From: Succinatimonas sp. UBA7265 | GTDB taxonomy: Bacteria > Pseudomonadota > Gammaproteobacteria > Enterobacterales > Succinivibrionaceae | Direction: 5' to 3' | Length of the DNA: 26,188 bases | Assembly (NCBI GenBank): GCA_002473165.1 | Contig: DKSD01000098.1 | Span: forward strand, 1 to 26,188 | In this document: piece by piece, positions 7,207 to 15,500 of the stretch | Layout: the number at the start of each line of letters is the position of its first letter | How positions within the stretch are numbered: position 1 is the stretch's first letter | The notes under the pieces: generated by a model | Databases searched by the model: none | Seen by the model: only the letters and a program-made list of their open reading frames with translations | What the model was told of the DNA's origin: nothing | Made by a program: the position numbers and the translations under genes

Positions 7207-8388
7207 ATGGCAAAGGAAAAGTTCGTACGTGACCGCGTTCACGTAAACGTTGGCACCATCGGTCACGTTGACCACGGCAAGACCACCTTAACTGCGGCAC
7301 TGACCAATGTGCTGGCAAAGAACGGCGGCGCTGCGCTGAAGTTTGATCAGATCGACAACGCCCCTGAAGAGAAGGCCCGTGGCATTACCATCAACACCGC
7401 CCACGTTGAGTACGACACCGCCAAGCGCCATTACGCCCACGTTGACTGCCCGGGCCACGCCGACTATGTGAAGAACATGATCACCGGCGCCGCGCAGATG
7501 GACGGCGCCATTCTGGTGGTAGCGGCGACCGACGGCCCGATGCCGCAGACCCGCGAGCACATTCTGCTGGCCCGTCAGGTCGGCGTTCCTTACATCATCG
7601 TGTTCCTGAACAAGTGCGACATGGTTGACGACGAGGAGCTGCTTGAGCTGGTGGAGATGGACGTGCGCGAGCTGCTTTCGCAGTACGACTATCCGGGCGA
7701 CGACACCCCGATCATCCGCGGCTCTGCTCTGGGCGCCCTGAAGGGCGAGGCCAAGTGGGTTGAGAGCGTGCAGAAGCTCGCTGACACCATGGACACCTAC
7801 ATCCCTGATCCGAAGCGCGACATCGACGATCCGTTCCTGCTCCCGATTGAGGACATCTTCTCGATCTCCGGCCGCGGCACCGTGGTGACCGGCCGTGTGG
7901 AGCGCGGCGTGGTGAAGATTGGCGACGAAGTCGAGATTGTCGGCATTCGTCCCACCGCCAAGACCGTGGTCACCGGCGTTGAGATGTTCCGCAAGCAGCT
8001 GGATCAGGGCCAGGCCGGCGACAACGTGGGCATTCTGCTCCGCGGCACGAAGCGCGAGGAAGTGGAGCGCGGCCAGGTTCTGGCTGCACCGGGCACCATC
8101 ACCCCGCACACGAAGTTCTCGGGCCAGGTTTACGTGCTGAAGAAGGAAGAGGGCGGCCGTCACACTCCGTTCTTCAAGGGCTACCGTCCGCAGTTCTTCT
8201 TCCGCACGACTGACATTACCGGCACCATTGACCTCAAAGAGGGCGTGGAGATGGTGATGCCTGGCGACAACTGCGACATGACGGTGACGCTGATCCACCC
8301 GGTTGCCATGAACAAGGGCGAGCGCTTCGCCATTCGCGAAGGCGGCAAGACCGTGGGCGCCGGCGTTGTCGGTGACATCCTCGAGTAA
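7207..8388 (+). CDS. tuf: Elongation factor Tu (first copy)
   Basis: EF-Tu is the GTPase that carries aminoacyl-tRNA to the ribosomal A site. The 393-residue protein has all G motifs: GHVDHGKT (19-26), the switch region EEKARGITIN, DCPGH (80-84), NKCD (135-138) and the SAL region. Domains 2 and 3 are complete to the C-terminus. AGGA at 7193-7196 lies 10 bases before the ATG. The gene follows tRNA-Tyr and tRNA-Gly with no promoter in between, so the tRNAs are probably processed from the tuf mRNA as in E. coli tufB. A second tuf begins at 26148. Confidence 0.99.
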   Translation: MAKEKFVRDRVHVNVGTIGHVDHGKTTLTAALTNVLAKNGGAALKFDQIDNAPEEKARGITINTAHVEYDTAKRHYAHVDCPGHADYVKNMITGAAQMDGAILVVAATDGPMPQTREHILLARQVGVPYIIVFLNKCDMVDDEELLELVEMDVRELLSQYDYPGDDTPIIRGSALGALKGEAKWVESVQKLADTMDTYIPDPKRDIDDPFLLPIEDIFSISGRGTVVTGRVERGVVKIGDEVEIVGIRPTAKTVVTGVEMFRKQLDQGQAGDNVGILLRGTKREEVERGQVLAAPGTITPHTKFSGQVYVLKKEEGGRHTPFFKGYRPQFFFRTTDITGTIDLKEGVEMVMPGDNCDMTVTLIHPVAMNKGERFAIREGGKTVGAGVVGDILE

Positions 8389-8394
8389 TTAGCG

Positions 8395-8412
8395 CAGCAG
8401 ATCTTTCTGCTG
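8395..8412 (+). other. Small hairpin just after tuf
   Basis: CAGCAG (8395-8400) and CTGCTG (8407-8412) form a 6-bp stem with loop ATCTTT. It begins seven bases after the tuf stop, is the first of three successive hairpins, and has no T-run of its own. Confidence 0.5.
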
Positions 8413-8414
8413 AG

Positions 8415-8464
8415 ATCCGCAGCTTCCTGCAGGCGAATCTGCCGGTGGCTGCGGATTTTGTTTT
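8415..8464 (+). terminator. Terminator of the tRNA-tuf operon
   Basis: The stem ATCCGCAGC (8415-8423)/GCTGCGGAT (8448-8456) is 9 bp with a long 24-base loop that contains the palindrome CCTGCAGG. It is followed by TTTGTTTT, which gives a usable U-rich tail. Confidence 0.7.
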
Positions 8465-8490
8465 CCCGGGGATTTGCTGCCCCGGGAAAA
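8461..8490. other. Perfect 11-bp inverted repeat before the secE promoter
   Basis: TTTTCCCGGGG (8461-8471) and CCCCGGGAAAA (8480-8490) enclose an 8-base loop. Its first T-run is the tail of the preceding terminator. On the plus strand no T-run follows, and it ends 11 bases before the secE extended -10 element. It could act as a barrier to read-through or as a protein site. Confidence 0.6.
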
Positions 8491-8501
8491 GCGTTTACCT
8501 G

Positions 8502-8510
8502 TGCTATACT
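8502..8510 (+). promoter_or_regulatory. Extended -10 promoter of secE-nusG
   Basis: TGCTATACT combines the TGn extension with a good -10 hexamer (TATACT, 8505-8510). No recognisable -35 hexamer lies at 16-18 bases, which is common for extended -10 promoters. It implies a leader of about 120 bases before secE. Confidence 0.6.
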
Positions 8511-8640
8511 TAGCCAGATCAAATGGCTGCCGGAAATTCCGGGGCCGCAGGCGGCGCGGATGTCTGGCGCCGTATGAATTTATGCAGCGAATACGTGCAG
8601 TCGTATCGCGGTTAATACATCAAAATAATTAGGTTTGATT

Positions 8641-9135
8641 ATGTCTCAGACTGAACAGAAGGCCGGCGCAGTTGCCGAGAAGTCCAAAAAGGCTCCGGTC
8701 GCGCAGGCTCAGGCCAAAGAAAAGAAAGTCCCGCGCAAGGCGGCGAACGTGAAGGAGCAGTTTGTTTCGTCTCCGGTCAACGCGCTGCTGTGGCTGGTTT
8801 CAGCGGTTTTCATCTGCGGAGCTATTTTTGGCAACTATTATTACGCGAACTACGTGATGATCAGCGAATCGACGCTGCAGCGCTTAGGCCGCGTGGGCGC
8901 AGTGATCGGCCTGATCGCCGTCGGACTGGCGGTGCTGCTGTTTACGAACAAGGGGCATGAACTTTTGAAGTTTGCCTCAGCTTCTTACACCGAACTGCTT
9001 AAAGTCGTCTGGCCGACCCGCCAGGAGGCTGTGCAGACCACGGTGATCGTTTTCATCGCCGTGTGCGTAGTGAGCCTGTTCCTCTATCTGTGCGACGTGG
9101 TGTTCCTGCAGATCGTTAAGGCAATAACCCTTTAA
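8641..9135 (+). CDS. secE: Preprotein translocase subunit SecE
   Basis: SecE is the essential clamp of the SecYEG channel in the inner membrane. The 164-residue protein has a lysine- and alanine-rich cytoplasmic N-terminus and three predicted membrane segments (about 48-66, 85-102 and 134-155), as in the three-helix form of E. coli. The conserved amphipathic-helix motif is SYTELLKVVWPTRQEA (115-130). It is longer than E. coli SecE (127) because of the N-terminal tail. I prefer the ATG at 8641, with AGG seven bases upstream, over an in-frame TTG at 8635. nusG starts 15 bases after its stop, the usual secE-nusG pairing. Confidence 0.96.
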   Translation: MSQTEQKAGAVAEKSKKAPVAQAQAKEKKVPRKAANVKEQFVSSPVNALLWLVSAVFICGAIFGNYYYANYVMISESTLQRLGRVGAVIGLIAVGLAVLLFTNKGHELLKFASASYTELLKVVWPTRQEAVQTTVIVFIAVCVVSLFLYLCDVVFLQIVKAITL

Positions 9136-9150
9136 GCCGAAGGTATGACT

Positions 9151-9843
9151 ATGGCAGAAGAAGATAAAAAGATCGAAGCCCCGCAGGCCCCTGAAGCTCC
9201 GGCCGCCCCGGAAGCCCCTGTCTCTCCTGAAGCTCCTGCGGCATCAGCTGACACTGCGGTCAAAACCCCGGTAAAAGAGGATCTCTCCAAAGCCGGCCGC
9301 GGCAAGGGCGAGTTCCGCTGGTACGTCGTGCAGGCTTTTTCCGGATTTGAGCAGCGCGTAGCGCTGACGATCCAGGAGCGCATCAAAATCCACCACATGG
9401 AAGATGATTTTGCCGAAGTGCTTGTTCCCAAAGAGAAGGTCAAGGAGATCAAGGACGGCAAGAAGCATGAGACAGAGCGCAAGTTCTTCCCGGGTTATGT
9501 GCTCGTCCACATGCGCATGAACTCCGAATCATGGCAGCTGGTCAAGCACACCGATCGCGTGCTCGGCTTTATCGGCGGCACTTCCGATCATCCGCTTCCT
9601 ATCAGCGAGGATGAAGCCAACCGCATTCTCGATCGCTTAAAGCAGAGCGAGGAGAGCCCGAGGCCGAAGACCGAGTTCGAAGTCGGCGAGACTGTGCGCG
9701 CTATCGACGGCGCATTCAAGGACTTCGTCGGCACGGTGGAGAAAGTCGACTACGAGAAGAACCGCCTTACCGTCTCCATCGCCATCTTTGGCAGAGCAAC
9801 CCCTGTTGATCTGGAATTCTCCCAGGTCGAAAAAGACGTCTGA
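9151..9843 (+). CDS. nusG: Transcription termination/antitermination factor NusG, N-terminally extended
   Basis: NusG binds elongating RNA polymerase through its NGN domain, and the ribosome (S10) or Rho through its KOW domain. The 230-residue protein has the NGN domain from RWYVVQAFSGFEQRV (56-70) through ERKFFPGYVLVHM and GFIGGTS. The KOW domain is at about 176-226 (FEVGETVRAIDG, FGRATPVDLEFSQVEK). The core reads like E. coli NusG (181 residues). Residues 1-50 are an acidic, then Ala/Pro/Glu-rich, tail with repeated AP and EAP units that E. coli lacks. I chose the ATG at 9151, 7 bases after AAGG, rather than the ATG at 9145, which would leave one base of spacing. Confidence 0.97.
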   Translation: MAEEDKKIEAPQAPEAPAAPEAPVSPEAPAASADTAVKTPVKEDLSKAGRGKGEFRWYVVQAFSGFEQRVALTIQERIKIHHMEDDFAEVLVPKEKVKEIKDGKKHETERKFFPGYVLVHMRMNSESWQLVKHTDRVLGFIGGTSDHPLPISEDEANRILDRLKQSEESPRPKTEFEVGETVRAIDGAFKDFVGTVEKVDYEKNRLTVSIAIFGRATPVDLEFSQVEKDV

Positions 9844-9850
9844 TCTTTTT

Positions 9851-9872
9851 TACAGGGAAATATTTCCCTGTA
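9851..9872. repeat. 22-bp perfect palindrome after nusG
   Basis: The sequence is its own reverse complement over 22 bases, centred on AAAT/ATTT with GGG and CCC arms. It starts eight bases after the nusG stop and is followed by TATCT. It may be a weak hairpin ahead of the terminator or a site for a dimeric protein. Confidence 0.6.
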
Positions 9873-9882
9873 TCTCCGCAAG

Positions 9883-9916
9883 ATACCGCTCCCTTAGTAC
9901 AGGAAGCGGTATTTTT
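9883..9916 (+). terminator. Rho-independent terminator of secE-nusG
   Basis: ATACCGCT (9883-9890) pairs with AGCGGTAT (9905-9912). An inner CCT/AGG extends the stem, and T5 follows (9912-9916). It separates secE-nusG from the rplK promoter that starts 12 bases later. Confidence 0.85.
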
Positions 9917-9927
9917 CAAGTTTTGCC

Positions 9928-9955
9928 TTGAAAAAAAATTTGAACTCTGTATAAT
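9928..9955 (+). promoter_or_regulatory. Strong sigma70 promoter of the rplK operon, with L11 leader
   Basis: TTGAAA (9928-9933), 16 bases, and a perfect TATAAT (9950-9955), preceded by T- and A-rich DNA. The transcript would carry a leader of about 107 bases before rplK. In E. coli the L11 leader is bound by L1 for autoregulation. I could not identify the L1 site by eye. Confidence 0.85.
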
Positions 9956-10068
9956 CCTACAGATCTTTTGTGCGATCCGTAAGGTCGGCGATTAATCGCT
10001 CTTTCAAGGACCGCAGGGAAGCGCCTTAACGACGCGATATCACCCACATTCACGAGGAAAACCTCAAA

Positions 10069-10497
10069 ATGGCAAAGAAAGTTACTGCCTACATCAAACT
10101 GCAGGTCGGCGCAGGCAGCGCCAACCCCGCTCCTCCGGTCGGCCCGGCATTAGGCCAGCACGGCGTCAACATCATGGAATTCTGCAAAGCGTTCAACGCC
10201 GCTACTGCCAAGATGGAGAAAGGCTCTCCGGTTCCGGTGATCATCACCGTTTACTCGGACAAGTCCTTCACCTTCGTTTCCAAGACCTCCCCGGCTTCCT
10301 TCCTGATCAAGAAAGCCGCAGGCCTGAAGTCCGCTTCCCACAAGCCGGGCACGGAGATCGCCGGCAAGCTGACCCATGCTCAGCTGCTCGAGATTGCCAA
10401 GGCCAAAGAGCCTGACATGACCGGCGCCGATCTTGAGGCTTCCGCACGTTCAATCGCTGGCACCGCCCGCTCCATGGGCATCCAGGTGGAGGGTTAA
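10069..10497 (+). CDS. rplK: 50S ribosomal protein L11
   Basis: L11 forms the stalk base of the 50S subunit, binding the 23S rRNA GTPase-associated centre. The 142 residues equal the E. coli length. Seen directly: the N-terminal AYIKLQV.AG.A.PAPPVGPALGQHGVNIMEFCKAFN block and the C-terminal RNA-binding domain ending in GTARSMGIQVEG. GAGG lies 11 bases before the ATG. The rplA start follows by 5 bases and its ribosome-binding site (GGAGGG) overlaps the rplK stop, so the two are translationally coupled. Confidence 0.99.
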   Translation: MAKKVTAYIKLQVGAGSANPAPPVGPALGQHGVNIMEFCKAFNAATAKMEKGSPVPVIITVYSDKSFTFVSKTSPASFLIKKAAGLKSASHKPGTEIAGKLTHAQLLEIAKAKEPDMTGADLEASARSIAGTARSMGIQVEG

Positions 10498-10502
10498 TCA
10501 TC

Positions 10503-11225
10503 ATGGCAAAGTTATCTAAGCGCATGAAAGAGATCCGCCAGATCGTCGACAAGACCAAGCTGTATGCCCCGATCGAAGGCTTTGACACTTTGAAGAAGTG
10601 CGCCAAAGCCAAGTTCACTGAGAGCGTTGACGTCGCCATTCAGCTGGGCATCGATGCCACTAAGTCCGATCAGAACGTTCGCGGCGCCGCCGTCCTGCCT
10701 AACGGCACCGGCAAAACCGTCCGCGTGCTGGTGTTCACCCAGGGCGCCAATGCTGATGCCGCCAAAGCCGCAGGCGCGGATGTCGTCGGCATGCAGGACG
10801 TTGCTGACCAGATCAAGAAGGGCTTCATGGACTTTGATGTCGTGATCGCCACTCCTGATGCCATGCGCGTCGTTGGCCAGTTAGGCCAGATCTTAGGTCC
10901 CCGCGGCTTAATGCCTAACCCTAAGGTCGGCACTGTGACCAAAGATGTTGCCACCGCCGTTAAGAATGCCAAGGCCGGTCAGGTCCGCTATCGCAACGAC
11001 AAGGCTGGCTGCATCCAGGCTGCCATCGGCAACGTCAAATTCACCTCAGAGCAGCTCTCCCAGAACCTCAACGCTCTGGTCGCGGCTATTTCCAAGCAGC
11101 GTCCCAGCTCTGCCAAGGGTGCCTTCATCAAGAAGATCTGCGTTTCCACCACCATGGGCGCAGGCGTCACCCTCGACAAGAACTTAGTCGGCGCTGTGGC
11201 TGACACGACTGTCGCAGCTGAATAA
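10503..11225 (+). CDS. rplA: 50S ribosomal protein L1
   Basis: L1 binds the mobile L1 stalk of 23S rRNA, helps deacylated tRNA leave the E site, and in E. coli represses translation of its own rplK-rplA mRNA. The 240-residue protein (E. coli 234) has the N-terminal MAKLSKRMKEI, the central GPRGLMPNPKVGTVT motif and the C-terminal TTMGAGVTLD. A strong GGAGGG ribosome-binding site lies at the rplK end. It is followed by a 198-base leader rather than directly by rplJ, matching the known split into L11 and L10 units. Confidence 0.99.
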   Translation: MAKLSKRMKEIRQIVDKTKLYAPIEGFDTLKKCAKAKFTESVDVAIQLGIDATKSDQNVRGAAVLPNGTGKTVRVLVFTQGANADAAKAAGADVVGMQDVADQIKKGFMDFDVVIATPDAMRVVGQLGQILGPRGLMPNPKVGTVTKDVATAVKNAKAGQVRYRNDKAGCIQAAIGNVKFTSEQLSQNLNALVAAISKQRPSSAKGAFIKKICVSTTMGAGVTLDKNLVGAVADTTVAAE

Positions 11226-11423
11226 AGTTTCAGGTCCGGCCTTTGGGCCGGGCTGTTTGGAAGGGGCTCGTCCTCTCACCAAAGACCGCAGGCGGCGCAA
11301 GCCTTAATCCCCTGCGTAGGCGGAGATAAGCTCCAAACGGATTTTTCCTTTGGAACTGATTTCCATCAGGCCCGAAAGGGTAACCAGGTCCTGTAACGGG
11401 ACCGTTCGGAGTCACTGCTAAAA
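11226..11423 (+). promoter_or_regulatory. L10-type autoregulatory leader of rplJ-rplL
   Basis: This 198-base gap is highly structured. A CCGGCC-TTTG-GGCCGG hairpin (11234-11253) follows rplA. The segment about 11284-11333 (GACCGCAGG, GCAAGCCTTAATCCCCTGCG, then AGGCGGAGATAAG) strongly resembles the E. coli L10 leader from memory, where the L10-(L12)4 complex binds a kink-turn element to repress rplJ-rplL translation. Further downstream are TCCAAA/TTTGGA, CTGAT/ATCAG and GGTCC/GGGACC stems that could mask or release the rplJ start. The rplJ ribosome-binding site GGAG is at 11408-11411. Confidence 0.8.
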
Positions 11424-11948
11424 ATGGCATTGAATATCGAAGACAAGAAAGCAATTGTCGCGAAGGTTTCCGACGCAGCCAAGAAGGCTGTTTCGGCTGT
11501 CATCGCCGACTCTTGCGGCATTCCGGTCGCCGATCTCACCAAACTCCGCAAAGATGCTCGCGAGAACGATGTGTATCTGCACGTTGTCCGCAACACTCTG
11601 CTTGCACGTGCTGTCGAAGGCACCGAGTTTGAGTCGATGAAAGATGCGTTCAAGGGACCGACCCTCGTCGGTTTCTCCATGAACCATCCCGGCGCTGCTG
11701 CCCGTCTCTTCAAAGAGTTTGCAAAGACCCACGACAAGTTCCAGGTCAGAGCACTCCAGTTTGAAGGCAAAGTGTACGAAGCCAAGGACATCGACGTCCT
11801 GGCCACGCTGCCCACCAAAGAGGAAGCGATCGCTCACCTCATGGCTGTCCTCAAAGAGGCTGCCGCGGGCAAACTCTGCCGCACTCTGGCCGCTTTGGGC
11901 GATAAACTTGGGGCAGAAGGCGGCGAGGCCGCAGCTGCCCAGGCTTAA
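11424..11948 (+). CDS. rplJ: 50S ribosomal protein L10
   Basis: L10 anchors the L7/L12 dimers on the ribosomal stalk, and in complex with L12 represses its own operon. The 174-residue protein (E. coli 165) begins MALNIEDKKAIVAKVSDAAK and has the conserved VVRNTLLARAVEGT and the KGPTLVGFS.NHPGAAARLFKEF region. It ends in a hydrophobic helix of the type that binds L12 and a short Ala/Gly-rich tail. GGAG lies 12 bases before the ATG, a weak arrangement that fits control by the leader. Confidence 0.99.
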   Translation: MALNIEDKKAIVAKVSDAAKKAVSAVIADSCGIPVADLTKLRKDARENDVYLHVVRNTLLARAVEGTEFESMKDAFKGPTLVGFSMNHPGAAARLFKEFAKTHDKFQVRALQFEGKVYEAKDIDVLATLPTKEEAIAHLMAVLKEAAAGKLCRTLAALGDKLGAEGGEAAAAQA

Positions 11949-11960
11949 TTTTCAAGCCTG
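11940..11960 (+). other. Hairpin across the rplJ stop codon
   Basis: CAGGCTT (11940-11946) and AAGCCTG (11954-11960) form a 7-bp stem that encloses the end of the stop codon. A second short stem, TCAGG/CCTGA, lies within the next 30 bases. L12 is needed in several copies per L10, and such structure could separate the translation of the two cistrons; that role is inference. Confidence 0.45.
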
Positions 11961-12017
11961 CATTGGTTTTTAATTCAGGATTAAACCTGACAATTTAATT
12001 TTTAAAGGAAAAATAAA

Positions 12018-12383
12018 ATGGCTTTATCAAAGGATGAGATCCTTGACGCAATCGCTGAGATGAAAGTGACCGAGGTCGTTGAGCTGGTCAAGGCTATGGA
12101 AGAGAAGTTCGGCGTCTCCGCCGCTGCTGTTGCTGCCCCGGCTGCCGCCGGCGCTGCCGCCGCTGAGGAGAAGACCGAGTTCGACGTGGTCTTAAAGGAA
12201 GTCGGCGCTCAGAAGATCGGCGTCATCAAGGCTGTCCGCACCGCCACCGGTCTGGGCCTGAAAGAGGCCAAGGACCTGGTTGAGTCCGCTCCTTGCAAAG
12301 TCAAGGAAGGCCTGCCTAAGGCTGACGCTGAGGCTCTCAAGAAGGCTCTTGAGGATGCCGGCGCCAAAGCTGCTCTGGAATAA
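12018..12383 (+). CDS. rplL: 50S ribosomal protein L7/L12
   Basis: L7/L12 is the multicopy stalk protein that recruits and activates translational GTPases. The 121-residue protein equals the E. coli length. It has an N-terminal dimerisation helix (DEILDAIAEMKVTEVVELVKAMEEKFGV), an Ala-rich flexible hinge (about 34-50), and the C-terminal domain with EKTEFDVVL and VIKAVRTATGLGLKEAKDLVE. AAGGA at 12005-12009 with 8-base spacing is the best ribosome-binding site among the four ribosomal protein genes here, consistent with a high translation rate. Confidence 0.99.
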   Translation: MALSKDEILDAIAEMKVTEVVELVKAMEEKFGVSAAAVAAPAAAGAAAAEEKTEFDVVLKEVGAQKIGVIKAVRTATGLGLKEAKDLVESAPCKVKEGLPKADAEALKKALEDAGAKAALE

Positions 12384-12425
12384 TCCGGCAGTTGCGCTTT
12401 AACGCCGGTCTTCACCGGGCCGGCG

Positions 12426-12441
12426 AGGGCTGAAAAGCCCT
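12426..12441 (+). other. GNRA-capped hairpin between rplL and rpoB
   Basis: AGGGCT/AGCCCT is a 6-bp stem closed by a GAAA tetraloop, immediately upstream of a larger hairpin. In E. coli the rplL-rpoB gap contains a partial terminator and an RNase III site. This is the equivalent position, but the mechanism here is not shown. Confidence 0.5.
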
Positions 12442-12450
12442 GATAAAGTA

Positions 12451-12483
12451 AACCCGAGGCCGTCGAATTGGCGGTCTCGGGTT
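12451..12483 (+). other. 12-bp hairpin between rplL and rpoB (attenuator or RNase III site candidate)
   Basis: AACCCGAGGCCG (12451-12462) pairs with CGGTCTCGGGTT (12472-12483), with one G-U pair and a 9-base loop. No T-run follows, so it is unlikely to be a simple terminator. Processing or partial attenuation would lower rpoBC expression relative to rplL. Confidence 0.6.
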
Positions 12484-12557
12484 CGGTGACTGAATAAGAC
12501 ACAAAGATGCCAAGGCATCTCACACCGGAAACAGATCAATTCGAGGATCCCCTATCC

Positions 12558-15500
12558 ATGGTCTACTCCTACACTGAGCAAAAGCGCATCCGCAAGGATT
12601 TCGGCAAGAGAGTAAAGGTCTTAGATACTCCGTATTTGCTTGCCGTCCAAATCGATTCCTTCAAACAGTTCATCAGTTCAGATCCGAATAACGAAAACGG
12701 TCTGGTCGCGGCTTTCAAGAGCGTGTTCCCTATCAGGAGCTATTCCGGGAACGCCGAGCTTGCGTACAACAGCTTCCATTTGGGCGAGCCCAAATTTAAC
12801 GTGCGTGAATGCATGATCCGCGGGACGACCTATTCGGCCCCGCTGAAAGTGAAGCTGAGTCTGATCCGTTACGAAAAAGACTCTCCTAAGACTGTCAAGG
12901 AGCGCATAGACCAGGACGTCTACATGGGCGAGATCCCGCTCATGACCGACAACGGCACCTTTATCATCAACGGTACCGAGCGTGTCGTGGTGTCCCAGCT
13001 GCACCGCAGCCCCGGCGTGTTCTTTGATGACGACAAGGGCAAGACCCACCCTGGCCGTGTGCTGTTTAGCTCGCGCGTCATCCCTTACCGCGGCTCCTGG
13101 CTCGATTTCGAGTTTGATCACCGCGACAACCTGTTCGTGCGCATCGACCGCCGCCGCAAACTACCGGCCACGGTGCTGCTGCGCGCTTTAGGCTACAACA
13201 CCGAGCAGCTCCTCGATCTCTTCTTCGACACTGTGGAGTTCACGTTCAAGTCCGGCAAAGTCGCCATGGAACTGATCCCTGAGCGCCTGCAGGGCGAGGT
13301 CGCCTCCTTTGACATAGTGGTCGACAAACAGACCATCGTCGAGAAAGGCAAAAAGATCACCGGCCGCCACATCCGCCTGCTGCGCAAATCCGGCGCGACT
13401 TCCATTGATGTGCCGCCTGAGTACCTCATCGGCAAGATCATTGCCAAAAACTATGCCGACAAGAGCGGCAAAGTCATTCTTTCGGCCAACACCGAGATCA
13501 CCGAGGAACTGCTCCCGCTGATCCAGAAGAGCGGCCTTAAGAAGATCGAGGTGCTCTACATCAGCCAGGTCAACGAAGGCTCGTTCATGTCGGACACCCT
13601 TCGCAATGACACCACCCGCGATCTGACCTCTGATGACGCCGATCGCCAGGCGGCGCTGTTTGAAATCTACAAGATGATGCGCCCGGGCGAAATCCCGACC
13701 CTTGAGGCGGCCGAAGGCCTGTTCAAGAACCTGTTCTTCGCCGAGGATCGTTATGATCTCTCATCGGTCGGCCGCATGAAATTCGACTCCCGTTTCTACG
13801 AGGCCAAGAACTTCTGCGCCGGCTTAAACCGCCTGCTGTCAGCCCCCGATGCCGTGTTTAACACCGAGGAGTCTGGCATTGTCGTCGCAGGCGGCAACGT
13901 CTACGTTTCTTTCCCCAAGGTCATAGACGCCATCAAGCCTTTCCTGGACGAAGATGAGCGCAAGGTCATGCCGGAAACCGTTCCGGCCGCCCGCGCCGCC
14001 AAGATCCTCGACTATCTGACTTACACCGTCTACTCAAACTCGCGCGATGAGCTTAAGCCTGCGGCCGAGCGCATGCTTTGGAAAGTCAAGTTCGACACCA
14101 AGGACGGCAACAAATTTGCCTTTGACCAGGCTCTGATCCTGCCTTTGGACATCCTGGGGCTTGCCGTTAAGGTAAACGAACTCAATGCCAAGGTTACCGA
14201 CGCCCGCGGCAAGAACCTCAAACTCGATCGTAGCCCGATCGACGGCGAGTCCATGCGCGGCACCTTAAGCGCCGGCGACATCATCAGGGTGCTCCGCTAC
14301 CTCATCAAGATCAGAAACGGCAAGGACAGCGTCGATGACATCGACCACCTGGGCAACCGCCGCATCCGCTCCGTGGGCGAGATGGCGGAGAACCAGTTCC
14401 GCATCGGCCTCGTGCGCGTGGAGCGCGCGGTCAAAGAGCGCCTGAGCTTAGGCGATCTGGACAACACCACTCCGCAGGAGCTTATCAACGCCAAGCCGAT
14501 CACCGCCGCCATCCGCGAGTTCTACGGCTCCAGCCAGCTCTCGCAGTTCATGGATCAGAACAACCCGCTGTCAGAGGTTACCCACAAGCGCCGCATTTCC
14601 GCTTTGGGTCCGGGCGGCCTGACCCGTGAACGCGCCGGTTTCGAGGTCCGCGACGTGCATCCGACCCATTACGGTCGCCTGTGCCCGATTGAGACCCCTG
14701 AAGGCCCGAACATCGGTCTGATCAACTCGCTGGCTGTGTTTGCCCGCTGCAATGATTACGGCTTCCTGGAAACCCCGTACCGCTATGTGCGCAACGGCGT
14801 GGCCGAAGAGGATTTCGTTTACCTCTCAGCCATTGAGGAAGGCCAGTATGTCATAGCCCAGGCCAACACCGATCTCGACGAGAACGGCAAGATCATCCCT
14901 GAGTACGTGCAATGCCGCTACAACGGCGATTCCGTGACCCGCAAGGCCACGGACGTGCAGCTCATGGACGTGTCGCCGCAGCAGATCATTTCCGTCGCTG
15001 CGGCCCTGATCCCGTTCCTTGAGCACGATGACGCCAACCGCGCCCTGATGGGCGCCAACATGCAGCGCCAGGCTGTTCCCACGGTGCGTTCGGAGAAACC
15101 TCTGGTCGGCACCGGCATGGAGCGCGCTGTCGCCGTTGACTCCGGCGTTACCATCATCGCCAAGCGCGGCGGCGTCATCGAGCATGTCGACGGTTCGCGC
15201 ATCGTGGTGAGGGTCAGCCCTGACGAGGTCGAGAACGACTACGATCCGGGCATCGACATCTACAACCTGATCAAGTACGCGCGCTCAAACCAGAACACTT
15301 GCGTCAACCAGCGCCCGTGTGTGTCGCTCAACGAGAAGGTCAAGGCCGGCGATGTGATCGCCGACGGTTCCTCAACTGACATGGGCGAGCTTGCCTTAGG
15401 CCAGAACATGAGGATCGCCTTCATGCCTTGGAACGGCTACAACTACGAGGACTCCATCATGGTGTCCGAGCGTGTGGCCGCCAAGGATCGCCTGACCACC

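Noticed and set aside
7288..8298. 336-codon open frame antisense to tuf
   Set aside because: Antisense of the EF-Tu codons; low-complexity His/Ala/Val composition typical of such shadows.
12507..12557. Upstream start for rpoB adding 17 residues
   Set aside because: No ribosome-binding site before 12507, and the downstream ATG gives the exact conserved MVYSYTE start.
12384..12557. Separate promoter for rpoBC
   Set aside because: No credible -35/-10 pair was found; the hairpins suit attenuation or processing within one transcript.
13785..14264. Intein or mobile insertion in rpoB
   Set aside because: No splicing-junction Cys/Ser...His-Asn pattern, no endonuclease motif and no flanking repeats; composition matches the host gene. 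It reads as a stable domain.
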